Shown here in pieces: positions 1 to 9,439 of a stretch of 64,000 bases of DNA. A program made the translations under genes and the position numbers. The stretch comes from Actinoplanes couchii (lineage in GTDB: Bacteria > Actinomycetota > Actinomycetes > Mycobacteriales > Micromonosporaceae), in NCBI RefSeq assembly GCF_016862075.1, contig NZ_BOMG01000114.1, positions 18,922 to 82,921 on the forward strand, written 5' to 3'. Numbering within the stretch: the stretch's first letter is position 1; every line of letters starts with the position of its first letter. A model generated the notes under the pieces. The model was given only the letters and a program-made list of their open reading frames with translations. It was not told the DNA's origin and did not search any database.

Positions 1-2
1 GG

Positions 3-299
3 TTCACCGCCACCTACCTGTTCGAGAACGGGCTGGTGCACTCCAAGAACAAGAAGCTCGAGACGGTGGCCTGGCCCGAGGTGGACCAGCTGTGGCTGTG
101 GAAGGCCGGCGGCGACAACTTCCTCACCGGCCAGCTGCTCTGCTACTACGTGGTGACCACCGACGGGCGCAAGGTTCCGGTCGAGTCGGCGGTGGCCAAG
201 GGTGAGACGCCGCTCGGCCCGCAGCTGGAGCAGATCGTCGCCCAGCTGGGCCGCCCCGTCGTCGACAGCGGCCCGCTGACCGGCAAGATGAAGCCCTGA
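3..299 (+). CDS. Hypothetical protein, 5' end outside window
   Basis: The reading frame is open from the first bases of the window and ends in TGA, so the start lies upstream and only the last 98 residues are seen. The visible part has alternating hydrophobic and aromatic residues (for example WPEVDQLWLW and LLCYYVVTTDGR). That pattern resembles the beta-rich, PH-like actinobacterial proteins of unknown function (DUF6585 type), but this is a resemblance from memory only. No signal peptide or membrane span is visible in the fragment. It converges on the cellulase gene with a 15-base gap. No function can be assigned. Confidence 0.6.
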   Translation, partial: FTATYLFENGLVHSKNKKLETVAWPEVDQLWLWKAGGDNFLTGQLLCYYVVTTDGRKVPVESAVAKGETPLGPQLEQIVAQLGRPVVDSGPLTGKMKP

Positions 300-314
300 C
301 CGGCGATGCCTCTG

Positions 315-2243
315 TTATGAGGCAGCGCAGCTCAGCGCTGCGGGGGTGGCCGCCGGGCCGTTCGCGGTGAAGCCGAACGTGGTGCTCGCGCCCGGGGCCA
401 GGGCGCCGTTGTGGGCGGCGTTGCGGACCGTCACGGCCGGGGTGCCGAGGACGCCGTTCCACAGTGACGCGACGGTGGTCGTGGACGGGTAGGTCCAGCT
501 CACCGTCCAGGCGGCGCCGGCCGTGGTGCCGGTGTTCTTGACCGTCACCTCGGCCTGGAACCCGCCGTTCCACGAGCTGATCGTGGCGAACGTGGCCGAA
601 CAGCCCTGGTCACCGCCGCCTCCGGTCCCGCTGCTGGTGGTCACGCTGCGGGCGGCCGAGGCGGCGGAGACGTTCCCGGCCGCGTCGCGGGCGCGGACAC
701 TGAAGCTGTACGCGGTGTTCGCGGTCAACCCCGTCGCCGTGTACGACGTGGCCGACACCGTGGCGATCACGGTTCCGTTGCGCAACACGTCGTAGGCGGT
801 CACGCCCACGTTGTCGGTGGCCGCCGCCCAGCTCAGGGCCGCACTGTTCGCGGTGATCGGGCCGGCCGTGGGCTGGCCCGGGGCGCTCGGCGCGGTGGTG
901 TCGCCGGGTTCCCCGCCGTTGCCGTACCGCTGTCCGAGACTGATCCCCGTGGTCGACCCGTCGCCGCCGAGCGGGACCTGGTGGTCGAGCCCGACGAACC
1001 TGTTCTGGTACTGCCACAGCGCCGGTTTGAGCAGCGCGTACTTCTGCTCGTCCCAGGTCTTCCAGTCGTCCAGCAGCAGACCGCCGGTGTCACCCGAGTT
1101 CGGGTTCAGCACCCAGAACGTCTGGTGCAGCTTGTTCTCGGCGATCAGGTCCCGCAGCGCCGTCATCCACTTGTCCTGCCGGGCGTCCTGCCCGAGACGG
1201 CCGCCCCACTCACCGATCAGCAGCGGCGCGGTGTTGTTCTCGTGCAGGTAGAACCAGTTCGGCCGCCACACGTCGTCGGTCAGTGTGGTCTTGTCGAACG
1301 GCTTGTCGAACCACGGCTGGTTGAAGACCAGAGGCCCGTAGTCGTGCGGCGAGTAGACCAGCTGGTCCTGGTTCGCGCCGAGGCTGATCGGGTGGTCCTT
1401 GACGCCGCGCAGGTTGCCGCCCCACCAGTTGTAGTAGTAGTTCGGTGACCGGTCCGGATCGGTGTTCGGGGAGTTCCAGGTCTCGCCCTCGCGCGGGTAG
1501 ACCTCGTTGCCCTCGACGACGATCAGCACCTCCGGGTTGATCGCCAGGATGCGCTTGGCGGCGGTCTCCGCGGTGTGCTTCCAGTTGTCGACGTCGGTGG
1601 AACCGTCCCATTTGGCGCGGACGGTGTCGTTCGGCGTACCGTGCGGCTCGTTCTTGATGTCGAAGGCGACGATCGTGTCGTCGTTCTTCCAGCGGTTCGC
1701 CGCCCACTCCCAGCCCTGGTAGAACAGCTCCGGCGTGATCGAGCCCTTCCACCAGACCGGATGCACGTGCCCGGAGTTGTCGGCCTCGGCCGAGTGCACG
1801 TCCAGCAGCACCTTGATGCCGAAGCGCTCACACAGCTCCAGCCAGTACTCGAAGATCTGCAGGCTGTTCAGCCCGGTCAGCTCCGGGTTGGCGTAGGTGT
1901 TGACGTTCGGCGCGACGAAGGTGCCGGCCTTCCACTCCAGCAGCAGCTGGGTGGAGATCGGGACGCGGACCAGGTTGATGCCGCGCTGCGACATCTGCCG
2001 GGTGATGTCGGTGATGTTGGCCGACCACAGGCCGTGGAAGACCCGCTCGGTGGCGTTGAACCCGAACCAGTTGGCCCCGGTCAGCCATACCGGGTTCCCG
2101 GCGGCGTCGACGATCTGGTTACCGCTGACGTGCAGCCAGTCGTCGGCGGGCGGTGCGGCACTCACCGCGGGCGTTCCGCTCAGGGCGAGGACGACCCCGG
2201 CAAAAACCGAGACGACCTTCCTTCTCGTACGGGTCAGCTTCAC
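315..2243 (-). CDS. Secreted GH5 cellulase with Fn3 and CBM2 domains
   Basis: This is an exported endoglucanase-type glycoside hydrolase of about 642 residues. The GTG start at 2243 is chosen because AGGAG lies 7 bases upstream and an RR-containing signal peptide (about residues 1-31, ending VSAAP) follows at once; the frame is open further upstream but reads through the operator. The GH5 barrel covers about 35-430, with the acid/base Glu in DIKNEPHG (about 198) and the nucleophile Glu in LIGEWGG (about 345). A fibronectin III domain (about 449-540) and a C-terminal family 2 cellulose-binding module (about 546-642, with conserved Cys and Trp) follow. A CebR-like palindrome just upstream suggests cellobiose-responsive control. 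Confidence 0.93.
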   Translation of the reverse strand: MKLTRTRRKVVSVFAGVVLALSGTPAVSAAPPADDWLHVSGNQIVDAAGNPVWLTGANWFGFNATERVFHGLWSANITDITRQMSQRGINLVRVPISTQLLLEWKAGTFVAPNVNTYANPELTGLNSLQIFEYWLELCERFGIKVLLDVHSAEADNSGHVHPVWWKGSITPELFYQGWEWAANRWKNDDTIVAFDIKNEPHGTPNDTVRAKWDGSTDVDNWKHTAETAAKRILAINPEVLIVVEGNEVYPREGETWNSPNTDPDRSPNYYYNWWGGNLRGVKDHPISLGANQDQLVYSPHDYGPLVFNQPWFDKPFDKTTLTDDVWRPNWFYLHENNTAPLLIGEWGGRLGQDARQDKWMTALRDLIAENKLHQTFWVLNPNSGDTGGLLLDDWKTWDEQKYALLKPALWQYQNRFVGLDHQVPLGGDGSTTGISLGQRYGNGGEPGDTTAPSAPGQPTAGPITANSAALSWAAATDNVGVTAYDVLRNGTVIATVSATSYTATGLTANTAYSFSVRARDAAGNVSAASAARSVTTSSGTGGGGDQGCSATFATISSWNGGFQAEVTVKNTGTTAGAAWTVSWTYPSTTTVASLWNGVLGTPAVTVRNAAHNGALAPGASTTFGFTANGPAATPAALSCAAS

Positions 2244-2265
2244 AGACGTCTCCTGGGGTCGATTC

Positions 2266-2279
2266 TGGGAGCGCTCCCA
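2266..2279. promoter_or_regulatory. CebR-type operator (cellulase box)
   Basis: The perfect 14-base palindrome TGGGAGCGCTCCCA lies 23 bases upstream of the GTG start of the cellulase gene. It is identical to the operator recognised by the LacI-family cellobiose/cellotriose sensor CebR in Streptomyces. Binding in this organism is an inference. Confidence 0.88.
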
Positions 2280-2329
2280 ATATCGACAGTATTTAATCCC
2301 CGGGAAATACTGGCAAGGTGTTCCGCCGA

Positions 2330-2875
2330 CTATGTTCGGGGTGGCTCGTCCCGGGACGGGAGCCGCTTCACCGGCAGCGGGAACCGGCCCTGACCGAGCG
2401 CCGCCCGCATCGTCCTCACACAACGGTCCCGGGCGGCGTCCACCCGCCGGCGGTCGTAGTGCTGCTCCAGGTTCATCTCCGCGTCCGTGGTCCGCAGCGG
2501 TTTCTGCCAGGCCGTCTTCATCTGCACGCCGACCTCGGCCTTGGCCTCGGTGGCCAGCAGCCGGTAGGCGGCACCGACCGCGGGCGCCTCGATGTCCAGC
2601 AGCGCCTGGTGGAAGGCGAGCCGCGAATAGATCCGGCTCACCTCCTCGGTGAGCTCCCGGCGCACCTCCACGGTGCCGGTGCGCCGCCGGATCCGGTACG
2701 GCATCTCCGCGTAGTCCTCGATGACGGCGAGCGCCTCACCGAACGCCCGGGCCCGGCGCTCCCGGCGTGCCCCACGCTGGTTGAGCCCATAGGTCAGCAG
2801 CGCGGTGAGCGCCGCCCCGAGGATCGCGATGACCGGCACTATCACCGCAGCCGTCTGCGCGGCCGTCCACGTCAT
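2330..2875 (-). CDS. Single-span membrane protein paired with nucleotidyltransferase
   Basis: This 181-residue protein has one N-terminal membrane span (about residues 8-30, rich in Ala, Val, Ile and Leu). A basic stretch (RGARRERRARAF) follows, and then a mostly helical, charged soluble part that should lie in the cytoplasm. I recall similar proteins in other actinobacteria, but they have no named function. It starts 40 bases after the nucleotidyltransferase gene on the same strand, so the two are probably co-transcribed. The layout, a membrane anchor plus a cytosolic domain beside a nucleotide-second-messenger-type enzyme, would suit an effector. That role is inference; no known effector domain is visible, and SLATT proteins have two spans rather than one. 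Confidence 0.75.
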   Translation of the reverse strand: MTWTAAQTAAVIVPVIAILGAALTALLTYGLNQRGARRERRARAFGEALAVIEDYAEMPYRIRRRTGTVEVRRELTEEVSRIYSRLAFHQALLDIEAPAVGAAYRLLATEAKAEVGVQMKTAWQKPLRTTDAEMNLEQHYDRRRVDAARDRCVRTMRAALGQGRFPLPVKRLPSRDEPPRT

Positions 2876-2915
2876 ACCGCTGTACCGCTCATGCCTCGAA
2901 GATCCGCCCCGGACG

Positions 2916-3782
2916 TCAGAGTTGGTGAAGGACGTCGATGATTCTCGCAGCAGCGCCCGGATCCCATTGATCCGGACCCGGCCCGAACAACCGGTTGATC
3001 CCGTTCTGGCAGGGCAGGGCGCCGAACGTCACCGGATCGTCGCGGTGCATGCGGCGCAGCCACGCCAGGGCGTCCCGGTAGGCCGCCGCCGGTGACCCGG
3101 CCGAGCGGTAGATCCGGTCGGGGATAGTGAAGAGCAGACATTCGATCAGGTACGACGGAGCGAGCCAGCCGTCGATCATCAGATCCGCCCCGCCGCGCCG
3201 CCGGGCCCGCTTGGCCGCCCGGACCGCCTCCTTGAACCGGCCACCGGTCCGCCGGTCCTTGGCGTCGCCGTTGCGCCGGTGTTGCCGGGGAAAGTTGACG
3301 ATCGCCCGGCCGTCCTGATCCCGGAAGAAGACACCCTGCTCGGAGAAGCCGGCGCCGGGCACCGGAGACCAGCGGTGCTCGGTGGCGACGAGCACGTCCA
3401 CCATCTCCCCGAAGAGCGACCCGGGATCGTCGACGTTGAGGCAGCGGCGGCCCATCCGGACGGTGTGCGACTCGCCCAGAACGGTCAGGACGTCGTCGCG
3501 GAACTCCTCCCAGCCGTAACCGGGGACAGGCGCCGTGAGCATCAGCACCAGGTCGATGTCACTGCCCTGGTCCAGATGGGTGCCGTTGACACGCGAGCCC
3601 TGCCCGAAGATCTCGAACGCCCGCCCGTCGAGCAGCGTGGACCGGCTCAGCGCCCGCCGTAACTCGCCCTCGGCCCAGCCCACCAGGAATTCGTTCACCG
3701 CCACCGAGCCGGACGGCAGCCACATGCGGCCCGGCCGAGCCCACGGCCCCGCCGAACCCGTCTGCGGCAACCCGGTGCTCAT
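2916..3782 (-). CDS. CD-NTase-like (cGAS/DncV-fold) nucleotidyltransferase
   Basis: A 288-residue enzyme of the polymerase-beta nucleotidyltransferase superfamily. The active-site signature is complete: GQGS at about 60-63, the DID pair at about 75-77, and a third acid in EMVDVLV (about 129). Downstream, NFPRQHRRNG, a Lys-rich helix and the PSYLIECLL segment match the layout of CD-NTases and SMODS proteins, which make cyclic oligonucleotides in CBASS defence. The ATG at 3782 is used; an in-frame ATG 14 codons upstream is possible. No effector of a known CBASS class is adjacent, only the one-span membrane protein. It could also be an unrelated antibiotic-type nucleotidyltransferase, but the conserved second half argues against that. 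Confidence 0.78.
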   Translation of the reverse strand: MSTGLPQTGSAGPWARPGRMWLPSGSVAVNEFLVGWAEGELRRALSRSTLLDGRAFEIFGQGSRVNGTHLDQGSDIDLVLMLTAPVPGYGWEEFRDDVLTVLGESHTVRMGRRCLNVDDPGSLFGEMVDVLVATEHRWSPVPGAGFSEQGVFFRDQDGRAIVNFPRQHRRNGDAKDRRTGGRFKEAVRAAKRARRRGGADLMIDGWLAPSYLIECLLFTIPDRIYRSAGSPAAAYRDALAWLRRMHRDDPVTFGALPCQNGINRLFGPGPDQWDPGAAARIIDVLHQL

Positions 3783-3847
3783 GGTGCCAAGTATGCTCTC
3801 CGCCCGGTTCACGAACCAGATCACGGCCCGCCGGTCCGTCTTCAGAA

Positions 3848-3887
3848 GGTTCCGTCTTCACAGGGTTCCGTCTTCACAGGGTTCCGT
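3848..3887. repeat. 16-bp tandem repeat at the 3' end of the HxlR gene
   Basis: The unit GGTTCCGTCTTCACAG occurs twice in a row and is followed by a half unit starting at 3880. The stop codon of the HxlR gene lies inside the array, so a change in copy number would change the end of that protein. Confidence 0.85.
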
Positions 3888-4290
3888 CGAAGGCGCGGGC
3901 ATTGTCCCTGACCACGGGGATGTAACGCTCGGCCCACTCGCGCAGACCGCGCAACGGCTCGACGAGCGTCATGCCCAGGCCGGTGAGACGGTAATGGACC
4001 CGGGGCGGCTTGGTCGCCTCGACCCGGCGGGCGACGAGGCCGTCCCGCTCCAGCGCCTTGAGGGTCTGCGCCAGCATCTTCGGCGAGATGCCCGCCATCA
4101 CACGCTTCAGTTCCGCGAACCGGAGCTCCCCGTCGGCCGCGGCCAGCGACAGCACCGCCATGGTCGTCCATCGCGATCCCACCCGGTCGAGCAGCAGCCT
4201 CGTCGGGCACAGCGGATCGAACAGATCACCGGGCGAGGTGGTTACCCCGGCGTCACCTGGTGACGGGAAAGTGCCTTCTTGCCCGCTCAC
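3874..4290 (-). CDS. HxlR-family transcriptional regulator
   Basis: A 138-residue winged-helix regulator. The HxlR signature is clear: DRVGSRWTTMAVLSLA, then RFAELKRVMAGISPKMLAQT (recognition helix region), then LERDGLV and the wing PPRVHYRLT. The GTG at 4290 is preferred (AGGAA 7-8 bases upstream); the frame extends further upstream into the divergent hydrolase gene, which is unlikely to be coding. It is divergent from the alpha/beta hydrolase gene, and a GGTTAC/GTAACC inverted repeat lies between them, so it probably controls itself and the hydrolase. HxlR proteins often sense reactive electrophiles or aromatic compounds. The effector here is unknown. Confidence 0.88.
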   Translation of the reverse strand: MSGQEGTFPSPGDAGVTTSPGDLFDPLCPTRLLLDRVGSRWTTMAVLSLAAADGELRFAELKRVMAGISPKMLAQTLKALERDGLVARRVEATKPPRVHYRLTGLGMTLVEPLRGLREWAERYIPVVRDNARAFDGTL

Positions 4291-4304
4291 TGGAGGTTTC
4301 CTAC

Positions 4305-4329
4305 GGTTACCACGTCCCGAATCGTAACC
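4305..4329. promoter_or_regulatory. Candidate HxlR operator
   Basis: The arms GGTTAC (4305-4310) and GTAACC (4324-4329) form an inverted repeat with a 13-base gap in the short divergent intergenic region. The position fits an operator covering both promoters. This is inferred from symmetry and placement only. Confidence 0.45.
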
Positions 4330-4341
4330 ATGGAGGTCCTC

Positions 4342-5226
4342 GTGCGCCAGCCGGCCCTGTCCACTCACATCCGCGGGGCGACCACCCGCCGGATACCCGT
4401 CGACGGCGTCGAGATCGCCGTGGAGACCCTCGGGCGGGGGCCGGCCGTCCTGCTGCTGCACGGCTTCCCGCACACCCGCGCCATCTGGCGGGAGGTAGCT
4501 CCCCGGCTGGCCGCCGCGGGCTTCCGGGCGATCGCGCCGGACCTGCCCGGGCTCGGCGACAGCACCCCGGCGGTACGCGGGTACCAGGCACCGGCGATCG
4601 CCGCGGATCTGCTCGGTCTACTGACCGCCCTCGACGTCACCGAGGCACACGTCGCCGGCGTCGACCTGGGCGTGACCCCGGCGTTCGCCCTGGCCGCGGC
4701 ACACCCCGAGTGGGTGAGCAGCCTGACCCTGTCCGAAGGACTGCTCGGCTCCCTGCCCGGTGCCGAGGAGTTCCTCCGCGACGGGCCGCCGTGGTGGTTC
4801 GGCTTCCATCAGGCGCCCGGCGGCCTGGCGGAGGACGTCCTGGCGGACTCGGCGGAGCGCTACATCCGCTTCTTCCTCGCCGCGGGCAGCCACCGGGGCC
4901 TGCCGGAAGACCTCGCCCGGATCATCGTGGCGGCATACCGGAGCCGGACGAGTCTCACCGCCGCCTTCGACCACTACCGCGCGATGCCGGCCACCGCGGC
5001 ATGGATCGAGGCCTGGGCCCGGGACCGGCGATTGGTCCCGCCGGTGCTAGCCGTCGGCGGCGGTGCGATCGCCGGAGCCACCGCTCGCCAACTGGAGCCG
5101 ATCACCGGCAAGCTCACCGAACACGTGCTCGACGACTGCGGCCACATCACCCCGATCGACCAGCCGGGCGCCTTCGCCGACCTGATCATCGACCACGCCC
5201 GCGCGTCCGCCGGGAACCGGACGTGA
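4342..5226 (+). CDS. Alpha/beta hydrolase, epoxide-hydrolase-like
   Basis: A 294-residue hydrolase. The GTG at 4342 is chosen because GGAGG sits 5 bases upstream; an ATG at 4330 overlaps that site. The oxyanion motif LLHGFPHTRAIW (HGFP), the nucleophile elbow GVDLG with Asp rather than Ser, and the C-terminal catalytic His in DCGHITP place it with epoxide hydrolase/haloalkane dehalogenase-like enzymes. There is no signal peptide, so it is cytoplasmic. It faces the HxlR regulator and is likely its target, which would fit a detoxification role. The substrate cannot be read from the sequence. Confidence 0.87.
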   Translation: MRQPALSTHIRGATTRRIPVDGVEIAVETLGRGPAVLLLHGFPHTRAIWREVAPRLAAAGFRAIAPDLPGLGDSTPAVRGYQAPAIAADLLGLLTALDVTEAHVAGVDLGVTPAFALAAAHPEWVSSLTLSEGLLGSLPGAEEFLRDGPPWWFGFHQAPGGLAEDVLADSAERYIRFFLAAGSHRGLPEDLARIIVAAYRSRTSLTAAFDHYRAMPATAAWIEAWARDRRLVPPVLAVGGGAIAGATARQLEPITGKLTEHVLDDCGHITPIDQPGAFADLIIDHARASAGNRT

Positions 5227-5401
5227 CCCGGGGCAACGACAGGCCTTCCGGCAGCGCCGCGCGGCCCATGCCTGCGGGGTGCTCGGGGTGGGCGCGGCAT
5301 CCCCAGCCCTCGGGCCGGCGCGGAGCCCGGTAGGAATCGCCGCGCCGCCGCGGCCCTGGCCCTGGACTCGCCGGGCCGGCAGGCGGGAAGGCGGGGGTGG
5401 T

Positions 5402-5794
5402 TCAGAAGTCCCAGTCGGACATGTCGTCGACCTCGGTGGGGGTGACGCCCTCGAAGACGACCAGGAGGCCCAGCTCGGTGGGGCCCGGGGCCTCGGCGAA
5501 CCGAACCTCCCAGTTTCGGCCGGGCCGGAAGGTCAGCTCGGGATCCCAGCGGGCCATCAGGTCGGGGTCCAGGCCGGCGGCCGTCGCCGCCGCGGCGAGC
5601 AGGATGCCGGGGTCGGCACAGACGCCGTCGATGAAAGCCGGGTCCAGGTCGCCGCCGGTCCGCCCGTCGACGATCACGCTCACCGGCGTGCCGGGCCGGT
5701 TCCGGAGCGCGCCGGTCCAGCAGACCACCCCGGCGGGCGCCTCCGGCATCAGGACCAGGCCGGTCACATGGTCGAGGTGGGGAGGCTCGGTCAC
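5402..5794 (-). CDS. Hypothetical protein, 130 aa
   Basis: A small acidic protein with no signal peptide, membrane span or recognised motif. The middle (GRTGGDLDPAFIDGVCADPG) and the end (TPTEVDDMSDWDF) are rich in Asp. It is convergent with the hydrolase, separated by about 175 bases of GC-rich sequence in which I see no other gene. It diverges from the secreted beta-helix gene. Codon-position bias looks like that of its neighbours, so I accept it as coding, but no function is proposed. Confidence 0.6.
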   Translation of the reverse strand: MTEPPHLDHVTGLVLMPEAPAGVVCWTGALRNRPGTPVSVIVDGRTGGDLDPAFIDGVCADPGILLAAAATAAGLDPDLMARWDPELTFRPGRNWEVRFAEAPGPTELGLLVVFEGVTPTEVDDMSDWDF

Positions 5795-5885
5795 CAGCTC
5801 ACGGTACCCACGCCCTGCTTGCGCCTGCGCCTTCGTCCCGTCGAGGAACGTAAGACATCGATTGTCGCGTATGCTTTGAGGCTCC

Positions 5886-5899
5886 TGTGAGCGCTCACA
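5886..5899. promoter_or_regulatory. LacI-family-type palindromic operator
   Basis: TGTGAGCGCTCACA is a perfect 14-base palindrome with the same GAGCGCTC core as the CebR-type box at 2266. It lies 45 bases upstream of the beta-helix gene. A LacI-family repressor, possibly a CebR paralogue, is the likely ligand (inference). Confidence 0.7.
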
Positions 5900-5943
5900 T
5901 CCCCATACCGAGCGCGTTCCCCGATATCAGGAGAGGAATCCCC

Positions 5944-7080
5944 ATGAGAGTTCGACATGGCATCGTCGCCGGGCTGCTGGTTGCGGCCGGGCTGGCCGGT
6001 GGTGGTGCTCCGGCGCATGCTGCCGCCTGTGGTGACGGGACGTTCCAGTCCCAGGTGACCGTCAGTGGCAGTACCTGGACGGCGCGCAACGCGGCCGGCA
6101 GCGCTGTCTACACCGGCACCGATTTTCGGGCGGCAGTGCAGGCCGGGATCGGCAGCTTGACCGCTGGGCGTACCTCGATCCAGCGGGTGGTGGTCCGCGG
6201 CAACGGCAGCATGACCGCGGGCAGCCGGATCTCGCTGGCCAGTTACACGTCACTCTCGGTGTGCGGCACGATCAACGTGACCGGCAGCGGCAGTGGCGAC
6301 TACGCCCCGATCTACGCGCGCGGGGTCAGCAACATCGAGGTGCCCTACCTGAACGTCACCGGCGCGCCGATCTACGGCATCTTCATGCGCAACGTGACGA
6401 ACGTCTGGCTGGGCGCCATCGACATGCGGCTGAGCAGTGGCCTCGGCGTGCGGATCGACAACCGGGGCGACACCAGCCAGTGGACCCGTAACGTCCGGGT
6501 GGACACGGTCTACGTCTCCGGCGCGAGTTCGCACGCGATGGAGACCTACGGCGTGGACGGCATCACCATCGGCACCGTCACCGCCCGCAGTGTCGGAGAG
6601 TCCGGTCTGCTGCTCAACCAGACGATCAACGCCACCGTCGGTACGGTCGACGCCGAGAACGCCGGGACCGGCACCGGGTACGCCGCGTTCCGGATGGCGA
6701 ACCGGAACGGCCGGGTGGGTGACGCGTACCCGCAGAACATCAAGGTCGGCACGGTCAAGGCGCGGGGTGGCGGCCGTGGCGTGTTCTGTGTGTCGGAGAG
6801 CGGCGGCGCCACCATCGACCGGGTCGACATCGCGAACACCGGCAACAACGCGATCCTGGTGGAGAACTGCTACAACGTGACGGTCGCCGGGGTGTCCGGC
6901 ACGGTCAGCGGTGGCGGTGAGATCCGGATCGCGGCCCGGACCGAGTTCGCCCCGTCGTCCGGGATCCGGTTCCAGAACCTGACGGTGTCGAATTCGAGCA
7001 TCCGATGGAGCCCGTGCACCGGCAGCAACAACACGATCAGCAACGTCACCCGTACGAACACGGCCCTGACCTGGTGTTGA
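5944..7080 (+). CDS. Secreted right-handed beta-helix protein
   Basis: An exported protein of 378 residues. The ATG at 5944 follows GGAGAGG; the in-frame GTG at 5887 lies inside the palindrome and is rejected. The signal peptide covers about 1-28 (ending AHAAA). The mature chain is a series of short strands with Val, Ile, Asn and Gly periodicity (for example VTNVWLGAID and VDGITIGTV), typical of the right-handed parallel beta-helix fold of pectate lyases and other polysaccharide-active enzymes. Four Cys residues may form disulfides. No catalytic motif of a defined lyase family is certain. The upstream operator and nearby cellulase suggest plant-polysaccharide use. Confidence 0.85.
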   Translation: MRVRHGIVAGLLVAAGLAGGGAPAHAAACGDGTFQSQVTVSGSTWTARNAAGSAVYTGTDFRAAVQAGIGSLTAGRTSIQRVVVRGNGSMTAGSRISLASYTSLSVCGTINVTGSGSGDYAPIYARGVSNIEVPYLNVTGAPIYGIFMRNVTNVWLGAIDMRLSSGLGVRIDNRGDTSQWTRNVRVDTVYVSGASSHAMETYGVDGITIGTVTARSVGESGLLLNQTINATVGTVDAENAGTGTGYAAFRMANRNGRVGDAYPQNIKVGTVKARGGGRGVFCVSESGGATIDRVDIANTGNNAILVENCYNVTVAGVSGTVSGGGEIRIAARTEFAPSSGIRFQNLTVSNSSIRWSPCTGSNNTISNVTRTNTALTWC

Positions 7081-7101
7081 CCGTGAACTGAGAGCAACGT
7101 G

Positions 7102-7133
7102 AACGGGGCCGGTGGGTGATCATCGGCCCCGTT
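7102..7133 (+). terminator. Hairpin terminator after beta-helix gene
   Basis: AACGGGGCCG and CGGCCCCGTT form a perfect 10-bp stem with a 12-base loop, 22 bases after the stop codon. There is no T-run, which is common for actinobacterial terminators. Confidence 0.75.
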
Positions 7134-7170
7134 ACACACCCGGGCGCGTCACGGGGCGTTAACTGAGGTC

Positions 7171-8413
7171 ATGCGGACGAGAACTGTGCAGTGGCTGGTC
7201 GCCCCGGTGGTGGCCGGCACCCTGGCCGCCGCCGGCCTGATCATTTTCAACCCGCTCACCGATGCGGGGGCCGGGAAGAAAGCGGACACCGGCGCGCCGC
7301 AACGCACCGTCCGCAATGTCATCTTCATCAACGGCGACGGCGTGGGCGCCGCCCACCGGGAGGCCGCCCGCCTCTTCTACGCCGGGCCGCGCGGCACCCT
7401 GATGATGGACTCGTTCCCGGTGTCCGGGCGCCTCACCACCAGCCCGGACGACCCGGCGAAGATCGTCACCGACTCGGCGGCCGGGGCCAGCGCCTGGGCG
7501 ACCGGGGTGGCCACCTACAACGGGGCGGTCAGCGTCGACCCGGCCGGCAATCCGCTGCCCGCGCTCGGCGCCGAGGCGAAGAAGGCCGGCCGGGCCACCG
7601 GGCTGGTCACCACCGCCCAGGTCACCGACGCGACCCCGGCGGCGTTCTTCGCCAACGCCAAGGACCGGGCGGCCCAGGACGACATCGCCCGGCAGTACCT
7701 GGAGCGATCGAAACCGGACGTGATCCTGGGTGGCGGCGAGGACTGGTGGTTGCCGGCCGGTAAGCCGGGCGCGCACCGCGACAAGCCGGCCGAGGACCCG
7801 GCCGAGGGCAGCCGTGGCACCAAGGGTGACCTGATCACGAAGGCGAAGGCGGACGGCTACCAGTACGTCACGAACGCCGCCGGGCTGGCCGCGGTGAAAC
7901 CCGGCAAGGTGCTCGGGCTGTTCGCCAACCAGGAGCTGTTCCAGCAGAAGCCGGAGGGGCAGGGCGACGTCTACCGGCCGCCGGTCACCCTGGCCGACAT
8001 GACCCGCACCGCGCTGACCGGCCTGGCCGCCGACCCGGACGGCTTCTTCCTGCTGGTCGAGGAGGAGGCGGTGGACGAGTTCGCGCACAGCGACAACGGC
8101 ACCCGGGTGCTGCAGGCGATGGGGGAGCTGGAGAAGGCGGTCGCGGTGGCCAAGGCGTTCGCCGCCAACCACCCGGACACGCTTGTCGTCGTCACCGGCG
8201 ACCACGAGACCGGGGGACTGGCCATCGAGGACTACGCCGATGGCGACGGGCCATTCCCGGTCAAGGGCACCGGGCTGAAATTCTGGATCGACTGGACCAC
8301 CAAGGGGCACACCGGGCAGAGTGTTCCGGTCACCGCTTACGGGCCGTCGGCGGAGAGGTTCAACGGGCAGCATCCCAACACGTACGTCCACGAGGTGTTG
8401 CGCCCGTTGCTCG

Positions 8414-8421
<8 letters not shown>
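7171..8421 (+). CDS. Exported alkaline phosphatase (PhoA family)
   Basis: A 416-residue phosphomonoesterase that releases phosphate outside the membrane. A hydrophobic N-terminal segment (about 9-26) acts as signal or anchor. The metal and nucleophile motifs are present: FINGDGVG (first metal Asp), VTDSAAGASAWATG (nucleophile Ser in DSA), GDHETGG, and the late metal His in GHTGQ. The length is usual for the family. The ATG lies shortly after the preceding hairpin, so it has its own promoter. I looked for tandem PhoP-box repeats upstream and found none convincing. Its end overlaps the end of the convergent LacI gene by 8 bases. Confidence 0.92.
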
Positions 8422-9430
<1,009 letters not shown>

Positions 9431-9439
9431 ATGCCTCAC

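Noticed and set aside
4260..5333. Long alternative frames across the hydrolase gene
   Set aside because: They are Arg/Pro-rich shadows produced by high GC content and have no family features.
7134..7170. PhoP boxes before the alkaline phosphatase gene
   Set aside because: I looked for tandem GTTCACC-like repeats in 11-base steps and found only weak single matches.
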